DNA from: Novosphingobium sp. AAP83
Lineage (GTDB): Bacteria > Pseudomonadota > Alphaproteobacteria > Sphingomonadales > Sphingomonadaceae
Assembly (NCBI RefSeq): GCF_001295795.1
Contig: NZ_LJHY01000016.1
Span: 372,001-436,000 of the forward strand
Length of the DNA: 64,000 nucleotides
Reading direction: 5' to 3'
Position 1 is the first letter of the stretch. Every line of letters starts with the position of its first letter. Below the pieces are notes generated by a model. That model was not told the origin of the DNA. It made no database searches and was given only the letters and a program-made list of their open reading frames with translations. The translations under genes were made by a program, and so were the position numbers. This document shows positions 8,753 through 17,778 of the stretch, piece by piece.

Positions 8753-10204
8753 TTAAAGCGCGGAAACGCTAAGGAAGCCCGGAACGGGGCCGTTCCAATC
8801 GCCTGCCTGAACTGGTGCATCGCCGTTTTCGCGGCGTGGCGTCGGTTCTGAACGCAGCGCACGGCTAGGTTCTGTTGGCCGTGCCTCAGGCGCAGCCTTG
8901 CGCGGTTCGCGTGCCGGACGCTTTTCGCGAACCGGTTTGTCTTCGGCTGCGGGTGCTTCCACCGCTTCGACTTCCACCGGAGCAGCACGCTCAGGGCGTT
9001 TCGTCCGTCCGCCACGAGCGCGCTTTGGCTCTGCGCTGTCTTCGCGCGGTTCACGTTCGGCGCGTTGCTTGGCTTCGGCCTTGTCGCCCATGTCGAGCTT
9101 GAATTCAGGGATCTTGGTGCCTTGCAGCTTTTCGACGTTGTCGATGGCTTCAAGATCATCGTCAGCCACCAGCGTGAACGCGCGACCGGTTGCCCCGCCG
9201 CGACCGGTACGGCCAATGCGGTGAACGTAGTCATCAGGGTGCCACGGCGTGTCAAAGTTGAACACGTGGCTAACACCCTTCACGTCAAGTCCACGAGCGG
9301 CGACGTCAGATGCGCACAAGATGCTGATCCCGCCATCCTTGAACTTTTGCAGTTCGGCGTTGCGGGCGTTCTGGTCCATGTCACCATGGATTTCGCCAGC
9401 GGCAAATCCGTGGCTTTGCAAAGACTTGGCCAGTTCGCGCACGGTCGTCTTGCGGTTGGCAAAGATGATCGCGGTGGTCACGTTATCAGTGCGCAGCAGG
9501 TGACGCAGGACATCACGCTTGTTGCGCGATGTGCAGCGGACTTTGTGCTGGACGATGCTGGTGTTGGTGCTGGCAGGCCGCGCCACTTCGATCATCTTGG
9601 GGTTCGACAAGAACTTGTCGGCCAGCTTTTTGATCGGCGGCGGCATCGTGGCGGAGAACAGCAGCGTCTGTCGCTGGGCCGGAAGCTTGGTGCAGATCGT
9701 TTCGATATCGGGTATGAAGCCCATGTCGAGCATGCGGTCAGCCTCGTCGATCACGAGCAGATCACAACCCGTCAGCAGGATCTTGCCGCGTTCGAACAAG
9801 TCCATCAAACGGCCCGGCGTTGCGATCAGCACATCGACGCCATCTTGCAGCGCCTTGATCTGATCGCCCATCTGCACACCGCCAATCAGCAGCGCCATCT
9901 TCAGGTCGTGATTCTTGCCGTACTTTTCAAAGTTTTCAGCTACCTGGGCAGCCAATTCACGGGTCGGCTCAAGGATTAACGAGCGCGGCATAAGCGCGCG
10001 GCGGCGGCCATGCGCCAGAATATCGATCATCGGCAGCACGAAGCCTGCCGTTTTGCCCGTACCGGTTTGTGCGATACCGATAATGTCCCGCATCATCAGG
10101 ACCGATGGAATCGCCTGCGCTTGAATCGGGGTGGGTTCATCATAGCCAGCCTCAAGGACTGATTTGAGCAACTCATCCGAGAGGCCGAGGTCGGCAAACT
10201 TCAT
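8753..10204 (-). CDS. DEAD-box ATP-dependent RNA helicase (RhlE-like)
   Basis: A 483-residue RNA helicase acting in ribosome assembly or RNA turnover. From the N-terminus it has the Q motif (PTPIQAQAIP), Walker A AQTGTGKT (45-52), PTRELA, VIDEADRML (the DEAD box), SAT, and in the second RecA domain ARGLDVKGV and HRIGRTGR. The last ~110 residues are a charged, low-complexity tail rich in Arg, Lys, Glu and Pro, typical of alphaproteobacterial RhlE-like proteins and likely to bind RNA. The start MKFADLGL at 10204 matches the family; the 13 residues before it are not typical. RhlE is the nearest subtype, but this is family-level inference. Confidence 0.92.
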   Translation of the reverse strand: MKFADLGLSDELLKSVLEAGYDEPTPIQAQAIPSVLMMRDIIGIAQTGTGKTAGFVLPMIDILAHGRRRALMPRSLILEPTRELAAQVAENFEKYGKNHDLKMALLIGGVQMGDQIKALQDGVDVLIATPGRLMDLFERGKILLTGCDLLVIDEADRMLDMGFIPDIETICTKLPAQRQTLLFSATMPPPIKKLADKFLSNPKMIEVARPASTNTSIVQHKVRCTSRNKRDVLRHLLRTDNVTTAIIFANRKTTVRELAKSLQSHGFAAGEIHGDMDQNARNAELQKFKDGGISILCASDVAARGLDVKGVSHVFNFDTPWHPDDYVHRIGRTGRGGATGRAFTLVADDDLEAIDNVEKLQGTKIPEFKLDMGDKAEAKQRAEREPREDSAEPKRARGGRTKRPERAAPVEVEAVEAPAAEDKPVREKRPAREPRKAAPEARPTEPSRALRSEPTPRRENGDAPVQAGDWNGPVPGFLSVSAL

Positions 10205-10357
10205 GCAGGCATTGTTCCGAAAACAAGAGACGGCGCAAAACATTGCGCCAGTTGGACTGCGGCCTTCAAGGCACGCGCCAACAATGTCAGCGGCCTATGC
10301 CGAATTGCTGCGAAAAGTCAATGATTCCCCAAGTTCGGGAAAAGACCGATCCGCTGG

Positions 10358-10948
10358 TCAATCATCGTCATCACCGCCATCGGCCACCAACTCGCGCAGT
10401 TTGGTTACCGCGCAATTCGCCCCTGCACGCGAATGAATGATATCCCGCCCGGCGCAAAGCTGGCCGTCCGCGTTCTGTTCGACGTAAAAGCCGGAATAAA
10501 AATCGCGGGCGTGGCAGGATTTATCAAGGCTGGCGCCGATAAGCCTCCGATTCCGGGTAATCAGCAATATACGGTCCGACGATTCGGGCTGGACCCCGGC
10601 GATGCTGACGATCGGCATGCATTTCGCCGTCTTGCGCTCGACAAACCGGGGCTGCGCGCGAGGGCGTGATGGCAGCGCGACCATTTGCCCCGGAAGACGC
10701 GGCGCGATTCGGATGATAATGCGCTGTTCGATACGCACTTGCATCCAGGCATCGTCAACCAGCCCTTCCCTGATGAAGCTTCCTGGATCTTTTGAAACGC
10801 TCGTCGGCCCGCCCGTTGGCAGACTAACGGCTGGCCACTGCTCTTCCACCGCCTCAGCTGCGACAGAGCTGTCATAGGAAGAAACGTCCACCATGGCTGC
10901 GGGAAGCAGCAGCGCAATTGGCGCAAGAAGGTGGGCAATGATGGGCAT
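10358..10948 (-). CDS. Secreted protein of unknown function
   Basis: A 196-residue product with a clear N-terminal hydrophobic segment (MPIIAHLLAPIALLLPAAMV), which looks like a Sec signal peptide. The mature part has four cysteines in the C-terminal half (KCMP, DKSCHA, QLCAG, ANCAV), which could form disulphides in the periplasm, and ends in an acidic DGGDDDD tail. I do not recognise a domain. It lies between two unrelated genes, with no operon partner on its strand. Codon use resembles neighbours, and the signal-like start plus regular cysteines support a real gene. Confidence 0.75.
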   Translation of the reverse strand: MPIIAHLLAPIALLLPAAMVDVSSYDSSVAAEAVEEQWPAVSLPTGGPTSVSKDPGSFIREGLVDDAWMQVRIEQRIIIRIAPRLPGQMVALPSRPRAQPRFVERKTAKCMPIVSIAGVQPESSDRILLITRNRRLIGASLDKSCHARDFYSGFYVEQNADGQLCAGRDIIHSRAGANCAVTKLRELVADGGDDDD

Positions 10949-11112
10949 GTTCGGAATACTTACTCTTTTTCGCGCCTTTAAACGAGCGACGGGCTTGCGC
11001 CGCCAATCCCGTCCTATTTCCCCCCTAGACCGGAGGCTTGAACCTTGGCTTAACCCGTGTGCTTCGAAAAATGAATTGCCCTATTGGCACGAGGGCCATA
11101 GCCGGAAAACCC

Positions 11113-12531
11113 ATGACGACTGCATTCCTTGATGAAGCTTCCCGATTGCTCGGCCCCAAGGGGCTGACGACAGCCCTTGAGGATATTGCCCCATGGCTGA
11201 CGGACTGGCGCGGGCGCTATACCGGAAAGGCGCTGGCCATGGCCTCGCCGGCCAATACGGGCGAAGTTGCTGCCTTGGTGGCGCTGTGTGCAAAGCATAG
11301 CGCTCCCATCGTGCCGCAGGGCGGCAATAGCGGCATGTCCGGCGGGGCCACCCCATTTGATGGCGGGGATGAATTGATCTTGTCGTTGCGCCGGATGAAC
11401 CGGATCATCGCCCTGGACCCGGCAGCGCGCACCGCCACCGTTGAAGCAGGCGTCATCTTGCAAGTGCTGCATGAAGCGGCCGAACGGGAAGGCTTGCGCT
11501 TCCCCTTATCCTTGGGAGGCAAAGGATCGGCGACGATTGGCGGGCTTGTCTCTACCAACGCGGGCGGCACGCAAGTTTTGCGTCATGGATCAATGCGGGC
11601 GCTGGTGTTGGGGCTGGAAGGCGTCATGGCGGATGGATCGGTTTTCCAGCAGCTTGTACCGCTTAAAAAGGACAATCGCGGCTTTGATTTGAAGCAGGTA
11701 CTGATCGGTTCTGAAGGAACCCTGGGCATTGTAACAGCAGCAACATTAAAGCTTGAACCGGCGATTGCCGGACGCGTTGTGATGTGGGCAGGCACACAAA
11801 GCCTGCATGACGCGCGGGCGCTGTTGCTGCTAGCGCAGAACGTGACAGGCGATCTGCTCGAAGGGTTCGAAGTGTTGCCCCAGCACAGTCTGGACGCTGT
11901 GATGGCCTATTTGCCCGATGCACGCGCCCCGCTGGCAGGACAGCATAATTGGCACGCACTGATAGAATTGGTGGCAGGCGACGCGGCAACCTCGGCGAAA
12001 CTGCCGGAAATCGCCGAGCGCCTGCTCGCGACCGCATTCGAACGTGGCTTGATCTCCGATGCGACGATCGCTGCAAGTGAGGATCAGGCCGGGCGACTCT
12101 GGCTGATTCGTGAGACAATTTCACCAGCAGAGCGCGCCATCGGCCCGGCTATGCAACACGATATCTCGGTGCCCGTGGAACTGATGCCCGCCTTCGTGGA
12201 AGCCGCCGTGCCCCAACTTGAAGCAGACTGGCCGGGCACGCAGGCAGTCTGTTTTGGCCACTTGGGGGATGGCAATGTGCATTTTCACGTCATCGCACCG
12301 CCGGGAAGCGAACGCGCGTCATGGGAGGCAAGCGACGGCAAAGCGATTAGCCGCCAAGTCCACGATATGGTCACGCAATGGGGCGGCTCGATCTCGGCCG
12401 AACATGGCATCGGCCAGCTCAAACGGGACGAGCTGGCACGGCTCGCCGATCCGGCAACTTTGGCGATAATGCGCTCAATCAAGCATGCGCTTGACCCAAA
12501 AGGGTTAATGAACCCGGGAAAGCTTGTTTGA
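11113..12531 (+). CDS. FAD-binding 2-hydroxyacid dehydrogenase (GlcD/D-lactate type)
   Basis: A 472-residue flavoprotein with an N-terminal FAD_binding_4 (PCMH) domain containing PQGGNSGMSGGATP and EGTLGIVTAATLKL, and a C-terminal FAD-linked oxidase domain with HLGDGNVHFHV and AEHGIGQLKRDEL. This architecture oxidises D-2-hydroxyacids such as D-lactate, glycolate or D-2-hydroxyglutarate and passes electrons to a carrier. The exact substrate cannot be fixed. The start at 11113 (MTTAFLDEA) is preferred to the in-frame codon at 11038 because homologous proteins begin close to the first helix. It stands alone, 100 bases before sapC. Confidence 0.9.
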   Translation: MTTAFLDEASRLLGPKGLTTALEDIAPWLTDWRGRYTGKALAMASPANTGEVAALVALCAKHSAPIVPQGGNSGMSGGATPFDGGDELILSLRRMNRIIALDPAARTATVEAGVILQVLHEAAEREGLRFPLSLGGKGSATIGGLVSTNAGGTQVLRHGSMRALVLGLEGVMADGSVFQQLVPLKKDNRGFDLKQVLIGSEGTLGIVTAATLKLEPAIAGRVVMWAGTQSLHDARALLLLAQNVTGDLLEGFEVLPQHSLDAVMAYLPDARAPLAGQHNWHALIELVAGDAATSAKLPEIAERLLATAFERGLISDATIAASEDQAGRLWLIRETISPAERAIGPAMQHDISVPVELMPAFVEAAVPQLEADWPGTQAVCFGHLGDGNVHFHVIAPPGSERASWEASDGKAISRQVHDMVTQWGGSISAEHGIGQLKRDELARLADPATLAIMRSIKHALDPKGLMNPGKLV

Positions 12532-12630
12532 GGCGGCTTGCGTGGTTTCCTGACAATCACTAAGAACCCCTGCGTCCCTTAGTACCGCGGCTTGCCGTGC
12601 GTAACCCAATTGAATCTGGAGAGATGCCCG

Positions 12631-13413
12631 ATGGCCAGCGCGCCGCAAGCGAACCTGCCGATGTTCTATAACGACCTCCTGCCGCTCAACAGCCGCGACC
12701 ACGCAACGTGGAAGGCCAAGAATGCGGATGCCGCGCCTTGGCTGATTGGCCAGCACGCCATCCCATTGACAGCAGAGGAATTTCCGCAGGCTGCGCGTCA
12801 TTATCCAATCATTTTTGCGTCGGGGGATAACCCTGTGCCATTGGCCCTGATGGGCCTGAATGAAGGCGTAAACGTCTTTGTTGACGAAGATGGCAAGGTT
12901 AATCAGCCGATCTACATTCCGGCTTATGTGCGCCGTTATCCATTCCTTTTGGCCAAGCTGAACCCGACCAGCGAAGAGCTTTCGCTCTGCTTTGACCCTT
13001 CATCGGGACTTCTTAGCGATTCGGTCGAAGAAGGGCAGGAGCTGTTCACTGATGGCCAGCCCTCAGAAGCGACCAAGGCCGCCCTTGGTTTTTGCGAGCA
13101 ATTCGAACAAGCAGGGCAACGCACCCAAGCGTTTATTGACGAATTGAAGAAACATGACTTGTTGATGGAAGGCGAAGTTGCCATCCAGCAGCAGGGCAAC
13201 GAACAGCCTTTCATTTATCGCGGCTTCCAGATGGTTAATCAGGAAAAGCTGCGTGATATCCGCGGTGACGTGCTGCGTGGCTGGGCACAAAGCGGGCTTC
13301 TGCCACTGCTCTATGCCCACCTGTTCTCGCTTGAACTGATCAGCCAGATTTTTGCCGCACAAGTTCAATTGGGCAAAGGTCCAATGCCTGCGGTGGCTGT
13401 TCCAGCGCAGTAA
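12631..13413 (+). CDS. sapC: SapC-family protein
   Basis: A 260-residue protein of the SapC family (named from the Campylobacter surface-layer locus), common in Sphingomonadales with unknown exact role. The ATG at 12631 has a Shine-Dalgarno-like GGAGAG seven bases upstream, which decides against the in-frame codon at 12592. There is no signal peptide. Conserved features include HYPIIFASG and YIPAYVRRYPF in the N-terminal half and a C-terminal region with DVLRGWAQSGLLPLLYAHLFS. A strong intrinsic terminator follows at 13469, so the gene is monocistronic. Confidence 0.88.
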   Translation: MASAPQANLPMFYNDLLPLNSRDHATWKAKNADAAPWLIGQHAIPLTAEEFPQAARHYPIIFASGDNPVPLALMGLNEGVNVFVDEDGKVNQPIYIPAYVRRYPFLLAKLNPTSEELSLCFDPSSGLLSDSVEEGQELFTDGQPSEATKAALGFCEQFEQAGQRTQAFIDELKKHDLLMEGEVAIQQQGNEQPFIYRGFQMVNQEKLRDIRGDVLRGWAQSGLLPLLYAHLFSLELISQIFAAQVQLGKGPMPAVAVPAQ

Positions 13414-13468
13414 ACCAAGACTGAACGACTTGAAACCGAAACATTCGAGACACAAGTCAACAGAAAAG

Positions 13469-13498
13469 GCGACGAACCCCAAGGTTCGTCGCTTTTTT
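13469..13498 (+). terminator. Rho-independent terminator of sapC
   Basis: A perfect 10-base stem GCGACGAACC/GGTTCGTCGC (13469-13478 with 13483-13492, loop CCAA) is followed by TTTTTT at 13493-13498. It ends the sapC transcript, so any downstream plus-strand RNA needs its own promoter. Confidence 0.93.
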
Positions 13499-13531
13499 CT
13501 TTAGGGTGTGACAAATTTCCCTCGAATCTAC

Positions 13532-13560
13532 TTGCGGCAACCACCGCGCTACCCTATTTA
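13532..13560 (+). promoter_or_regulatory. Candidate promoter for the small RNA
   Basis: TTGCGG (13532-13537) and TATTTA (13555-13560) form a -35/-10-like pair separated by 17 bases, predicting a start near 13567. It lies just after the sapC terminator and before the hairpins of the small RNA. The -10 match is imperfect, so this is tentative. Confidence 0.45.
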
Positions 13561-13566
13561 GAGATC

Positions 13567-13668
13567 GTTGCGTTGTGGCTCCCCTCATGGCCCAGCGTAA
13601 CGGGTGCACTTCGGTGCACCTCCTCCCTGAACCTTGGCCACCTGGAGCATCCCTCCAGGTGGCTTTTT
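13567..13668 (+). ncRNA. suhB: Small RNA resembling the SuhB/MmgR (alpha-r8) family
   Basis: A short plus-strand transcript is bounded by the sapC terminator upstream and its own terminator. It contains a 7-base hairpin GGTGCAC-TTCG-GTGCACC (13603-13620) with a stable cUUCGg tetraloop, a single-stranded CCTCCTCCCT segment (13619-13628) that is anti-Shine-Dalgarno in character, and a terminal stem GCCACCTGGAG/CTCCAGGTGGC (13637-13663) followed by TTTTT. Two stem-loops joined by a TTTCCTCCCT-like linker is the signature of the alphaproteobacterial MmgR/alpha-r8 RNAs (Rfam suhB), known in Sphingopyxis as a trans-acting repressor RNA. The 5' end is uncertain (13567 to about 13595). No tool-based covariance search was run. 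Confidence 0.75.
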
Positions 13669-13686
13669 AATTGGGACCGCTATGCG

Positions 13687-14664
13687 TTACTCGGCAGCGG
13701 CTCGCCAACGCCCACGATCCGTGGTGCGTCCCAGTTCTGCCACTTCCATCGCCAACCGCTGCACCAATCCGATAAGTAAGCCTACCGTAGCGTCAAAACC
13801 GGGTCCGGGTTCAGCTTGCCGCTGGTCAAGATAGCAGGTGCGATCAATCTCAAGTTGCAGGCAATGCACTCCTTCGTGGCGCTTGGCGTGGCGTTCGAGC
13901 ACATATCCACCAGCATAAGGCCGGTTGTGTGATGCCCTCCGCGCCGATTGGGCAAGCACTGCAAACGCCGATCCGATGATCCCGCCATCGCAAGAGGAGC
14001 CGAATCGGTCACCGATCACGAACTCGGGCGCGGGCTCTCCTGCCGAACGGGCAGCAAGTGGTGGCATCGAATGGAGATCAATCAGAAGTGCCGCGCCCCA
14101 TCGATCGCGAATCATGGCAAGTGTGGATGCCAAGGCTGCGTGATAAGGCTGATGGATGGCGGCGATGCGGTCTTGCAGTTCTGCATGGTCCAGCCGCCGT
14201 TTCCACAATTCCCCCAGCCCCGGCAACCGGCGAGGCACCAGGCCGAGCCCGCTGCGTGCACGACGGCTGAATGTGCCAGGCATCATGGGCGCATCAGCAG
14301 GCACACCTCCTAACATCTCCCAATCCACATCGTCGCACGACCGGTTAAGATCGAGCATTGCCCGTGGTGCGTGAGCCACGAGCAAGGCGGCGCCCGTTTC
14401 GCGCGAAACGGCCTCACCCAGCAAATCTGCATAACGGTCTTCCAGCCGGGGCGTGGCAAAATCGGGGTGCCGCATGCGATCTAGCAACGACTGGGGATAG
14501 GCCCGGCCTGCATGAGGCACGGCAATAATGATCGGGATTGGAGAAGGGTCGCGCAATTTCAGCGCATAGGCCGGAACACCCGGATTGCCCGGGACACTGC
14601 CACCATGCACGTACGCCGAATCTCCTGCTTGCTTGCCAGACTCTTGCATGGTCAAGTCGTGCAA
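13687..14664 (-). CDS. N-formylglutamate amidohydrolase family protein
   Basis: A 325-residue member of the N-formylglutamate amidohydrolase family, zinc-type hydrolases that in histidine degradation (HutG) release formate from N-formylglutamate. Metal-site-like motifs are seen in IAVPHAGRAYP near residue 50 and IDLHSMPPL in the middle, with LDLNRSCDDVD between them. No hut genes flank it, so an orphan or different N-acyl substrate is possible. The start may be 14664 or the in-frame ATG at 14649. It runs divergently from cpdR and ends 19 bases from the small RNA terminator. Confidence 0.85.
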   Translation of the reverse strand: MHDLTMQESGKQAGDSAYVHGGSVPGNPGVPAYALKLRDPSPIPIIIAVPHAGRAYPQSLLDRMRHPDFATPRLEDRYADLLGEAVSRETGAALLVAHAPRAMLDLNRSCDDVDWEMLGGVPADAPMMPGTFSRRARSGLGLVPRRLPGLGELWKRRLDHAELQDRIAAIHQPYHAALASTLAMIRDRWGAALLIDLHSMPPLAARSAGEPAPEFVIGDRFGSSCDGGIIGSAFAVLAQSARRASHNRPYAGGYVLERHAKRHEGVHCLQLEIDRTCYLDQRQAEPGPGFDATVGLLIGLVQRLAMEVAELGRTTDRGRWRAAAE

Positions 14665-14798
14665 CCGATTCGCTGCGAAGTCAAAAAACCTCTAATCCCG
14701 GTGTCGGGAGAATCTTAACCGGATGGGGAGTATAGCGCTCCAGACACGCAGCAGATACCCGCTGCAACTTGAACCGCACTAACGAACAAGGGTTAGCC

Positions 14799-15182
14799 AT
14801 GATCCGGATCCTGCTTGCCGAAGATGAAGAGGCAATGCGCATGTACCTTTCTCGCGCTTTGGAAAACGCAGGTTTTTCTGTGACTTCTGTGGATAGAGGC
14901 ACAGCAGCAATTCCCTTGCTTGAAAAAGAGCATTTTGACCTTTTGCTTTCGGACATCGTCATGCCCGAGATGGACGGCATCGAACTGGCCCAGCGCTGCG
15001 CCGAAATCAGCCCCACGACCAAAGTCATGTTCATTACAGGCTTTGCCGCTGTGACACTCAAAGCGAATCGCGAAGCACCGCAAGCCCGCGTGCTATCCAA
15101 ACCTTTCCACCTCAAGGACCTCGTGCTTGAAGTTCAGCGGGTGTTCGAAGATGCGCCGTTTATGGGCACGCAACAGCCCTGA
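14799..15182 (+). CDS. cpdR: Single-domain response regulator, CpdR-type
   Basis: A 127-residue receiver domain without output domain. It has the acidic pair E8/D9, phospho-acceptor D52 in LLLSDIVMPEMDG, T80 and K101 in SKPFHLKDL. The segment FITGFAAVTLK is characteristic of CpdR, which in Caulobacter is dephosphorylated to bring ClpXP to the cell pole and so controls CtrA and PdeA proteolysis. ATG at 14799 matches the family N-terminus; the ten residues before it in frame are excluded. An inverted CTAAC/GTTAG repeat and a CtrA half-site-like TTAACC (14715) lie upstream, weakly hinting at cell-cycle control. Confidence 0.85.
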   Translation: MIRILLAEDEEAMRMYLSRALENAGFSVTSVDRGTAAIPLLEKEHFDLLLSDIVMPEMDGIELAQRCAEISPTTKVMFITGFAAVTLKANREAPQARVLSKPFHLKDLVLEVQRVFEDAPFMGTQQP

Positions 15183-15317
15183 TCGGATGCCCCATCCCCC
15201 GGTTTGGGGTGATGTTATGCAATTACCCCCTTGCCTTGGCCAAATGGCGGGGCTAATGCGCCGCTTCCCGACGACGCTAAGGGCAACCGGATCGACGCTT
15301 AGGACGCATGATGGTGC

Positions 15318-15392
15318 GGGCGTATAGCTCAGTGGTAGAGCACTATGTTGACATCGTAGGGGTCGCAAGTTCAATCCTTGCTACGCCCACCA
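15318..15392 (+). tRNA. tRNA-Val (anticodon GAC)
   Basis: Acceptor stem GGGCGTA (15318-15324) pairs with TACGCCC (15382-15388), followed by discriminator A and an encoded CCA (15390-15392). The D arm contains AGCTCAGTGGTAGAGC, the anticodon loop is TTGACAT with anticodon GAC (valine), and the T arm contains GTTCAATCC. An intrinsic terminator follows immediately. Confidence 0.96.
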
Positions 15393-15401
15393 TCCTAAAA
15401 A

Positions 15402-15425
15402 AACCCCGCCTTGGCGGGGTTTTTT
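15402..15425 (+). terminator. Rho-independent terminator after tRNA-Val
   Basis: Stem ACCCCGCC/GGCGGGGT (15403-15410 with 15413-15420) with a TT loop is followed by TTTTT. The complementary A-run upstream (15397-15402) would also let it act on minus-strand transcripts from the enoyl-CoA hydratase gene. Confidence 0.93.
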
Positions 15426-15485
15426 GTTTGGTGCAACGATGCCGGAAGACAACTTGAGCTGCCCTCGCACAACCGTGCCCGGCCT

Positions 15486-16250
15486 CTACTTACCCTTCCA
15501 GTCAGGCGTGCGCTTTTCGGCAAAGGCCGCTGCTCCCTCGCGCGCATCCTGCGATGTCAGTACGGGCATCGTGTAGGCCGCTTGCTTCTGCCACATTTCC
15601 GCTTCGGTCCATTCGTGCGATTCGCGAATGATCGCTTTCGAAGCCATCAACGCCAACGGACCGTTTGCAGCGATCTTGGCGGCCAAAGCTTTGGCTGCGT
15701 CAATCGCGGGGCCTTCTGTAATCTGGTTAATGAACCCGATTTCATAGGCGCGATGGGCCGTGATGAAATCGCCGGTCAGCGCCAATTCCATCGCAATCCG
15801 CGGTGGAATCTGGCGAGGCAACCGCATGAGCCCGCCCGCTGCCGCCGCAAGGCCACGCTTGGTTTCGGGAATACCGAACATTGATGATGCGCTGGCCACA
15901 ATAAGATCACAGGCAAGCGCCAGTTCCATGCCGCCCGCCAATGCATAGCCATCAACCGCAGCAACAATCGGCTTCTTGGGAGACTTTTCGGCAAGACCGC
16001 CAAACCCGCGCCCGGGCACCGAAGGCATTTCACCCTTCAGGAACGCCTTGAGGTCCATGCCTGCACAAAACGTCCCGCCAGCACCCGTCAGCACAGCGCA
16101 TTGCAGGCTGTTGTCAGCGTCAAGCCGTTCCATGGCCGCAGCGATTCCTTCTGCTACAGCCTTGTTTACAGCGTTTTTGGCAGCGGGGCGGTTGATCGTA
16201 ACGATCAGAACATTGCCATCGACTTCGGTAAGAACTTCAGCATCGCTCAT
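15486..16250 (-). CDS. Crotonase-fold enoyl-CoA hydratase
   Basis: A 254-residue crotonase family enzyme that hydrates enoyl-CoA or performs a related acyl-CoA reaction. The oxyanion-hole segment GGTFCAGMDLKAF and helix block DGYALAGGMELALACDL are present, and glutamates equivalent to both catalytic acids of enoyl-CoA hydratase appear (in GGMELAL and in FGIPETKRGL), so hydratase activity is plausible. MSDAEVLTE at 16250 is the likely start; the 37 residues before it in frame are not family-like. It is divergent from icd and shares no operon partner. Confidence 0.88.
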   Translation of the reverse strand: MSDAEVLTEVDGNVLIVTINRPAAKNAVNKAVAEGIAAAMERLDADNSLQCAVLTGAGGTFCAGMDLKAFLKGEMPSVPGRGFGGLAEKSPKKPIVAAVDGYALAGGMELALACDLIVASASSMFGIPETKRGLAAAAGGLMRLPRQIPPRIAMELALTGDFITAHRAYEIGFINQITEGPAIDAAKALAAKIAANGPLALMASKAIIRESHEWTEAEMWQKQAAYTMPVLTSQDAREGAAAFAEKRTPDWKGK

Positions 16251-16447
16251 AGCAATAGACTCCCAAAGGGTTTTAGTCGGAATTAATCGATCAATTAAAC
16301 TCTTGCCCCGAAACAGCCACGCATGTCCAGAGCGCTCAACATAGGCGCGTCCAAAAATCACCGATATCCGCCGCCTGCCTTGCGCACCTGCGCCTCTCTG
16401 CTAAGGGAAAGTCAAAATTTCTCCCCAGCTGAAAAGACAGGACAGAC

Positions 16448-17671
16448 ATGGCGAAGATCAAGGTGAAGAACCCGGTCGTCGAAATCGACGGCGACGAAAT
16501 GACCCGCATCATCTGGCAATGGATCCGCGAACGCCTGATCCTTCCCTATCTTGATATCGATCTGAAGTATTACGATCTGTCAGTCGAAAAGCGCGACGAG
16601 ACAGGCGACCAAATTACCATTGATTCGGCAAATGCCATCAAGGAATTCGGCGTCGGCGTAAAATGCGCCACAATCACGCCGGACGAACAGCGCGTTGAAG
16701 AATTTAACCTCAAGTCGATGTGGAAATCGCCCAACGGTACGATCCGCAACATCCTTGGCGGCGTCGTTTTCCGCGAACCCATCGTGATCCAGAACGTGCC
16801 GCGCCTTGTCCCGGGCTGGACCGACCCGATCGTGGTTGGCCGTCACGCCTTTGGTGACCAGTATCGCGCGACCGATTTCCTCGTCCCCGGCCCTGGCAAG
16901 CTGCGCCTTGTCTGGGAAGGCGACAATGGCGAAGTGATCGATCGCGAAGTCTTCAAGTACCCGTCGGCAGGTGTTGCGATGGCAATGTACAACCTTGACG
17001 ATTCGATTCGCGATTTCGCCCGCGCCAGCTTGAACTATGGCCTAAACCTTGGTTGGCCGGTGTATCTTTCCACCAAGAACACGATCCTCAAGGCCTACGA
17101 TGGTCGCTTCAAGGATCTGTTCCAGGAAGTGTTCGACAACGAAGGCTTCAAGGAAAAGTTCGCAGCTGCCGGTATCGTTTACGAACACCGTCTGATCGAC
17201 GACATGGTTGCCTCGGCGCTCAAGTGGTCGGGCAAGTTTGTCTGGGCCTGCAAGAATTATGACGGTGACGTTCAGTCTGACACCGTTGCACAGGGCTTTG
17301 GTTCGCTTGGCCTGATGACCTCCGTCCTGATGACGCCGGACGGCAAGACCGTCGAAGCAGAAGCTGCCCACGGCACGGTTACGCGCCACTATCGCCAGCA
17401 CCAGCAAGGCAAGCAGACCTCGACTAACCCGATCGCATCGATCTTCGCGTGGACGCGTGGCCTGATCTATCGCGGCAAGTTCGACGAAACGCCTGAAGTG
17501 GTTCAGTTCGCCGAAACGCTTGAACGCGTCTGCATCGAAACCGTCGAAAGCGGCAAGATGACCAAGGATCTCGCGCTGCTAATCGGCCCGAGCCAAGCTT
17601 GGATGACCACCGAGAAGTTCTTCGAAGCTATCGTCGAAAACCTCGAAACGGAAATGGCCAAGGGGCTCTAA
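16448..17671 (+). CDS. icd: NADP-dependent isocitrate dehydrogenase
   Basis: Isocitrate dehydrogenase of the dimeric, eukaryote-like NADP type, 407 residues, oxidising isocitrate to 2-oxoglutarate in the TCA cycle. Typical sequence includes [17 protein letters not shown] at the N-terminus, [12 protein letters not shown] for substrate binding, [32 protein letters not shown], and [12 protein letters not shown] in the cofactor region. A strong intrinsic terminator is 34 bases after the stop, so it is monocistronic. Length and motifs leave little doubt. Confidence 0.97.
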   Translation: MAKIKVKNPVVEIDGDEMTRIIWQWIRERLILPYLDIDLKYYDLSVEKRDETGDQITIDSANAIKEFGVGVKCATITPDEQRVEEFNLKSMWKSPNGTIRNILGGVVFREPIVIQNVPRLVPGWTDPIVVGRHAFGDQYRATDFLVPGPGKLRLVWEGDNGEVIDREVFKYPSAGVAMAMYNLDDSIRDFARASLNYGLNLGWPVYLSTKNTILKAYDGRFKDLFQEVFDNEGFKEKFAAAGIVYEHRLIDDMVASALKWSGKFVWACKNYDGDVQSDTVAQGFGSLGLMTSVLMTPDGKTVEAEAAHGTVTRHYRQHQQGKQTSTNPIASIFAWTRGLIYRGKFDETPEVVQFAETLERVCIETVESGKMTKDLALLIGPSQAWMTTEKFFEAIVENLETEMAKGL

Positions 17672-17704
17672 TCCTCCGGCACCGTTCTGCGGTTAGAAAT
17701 ACAA

Positions 17705-17735
17705 AAGGCCCCGGCTCAACCTGGGGCCTTTTTTT
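17705..17735 (+). terminator. Rho-independent terminator of icd
   Basis: Stem AAGGCCCC/GGGGCCTT (17705-17712 with 17723-17730) with a 10-base loop, followed by TTTTT, 34 bases after the icd stop codon. Confidence 0.92.
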
Positions 17736-17778
17736 GTTTGGCCGTGACACTTGCAGTCCAATTCCCTAACCATCGGGT

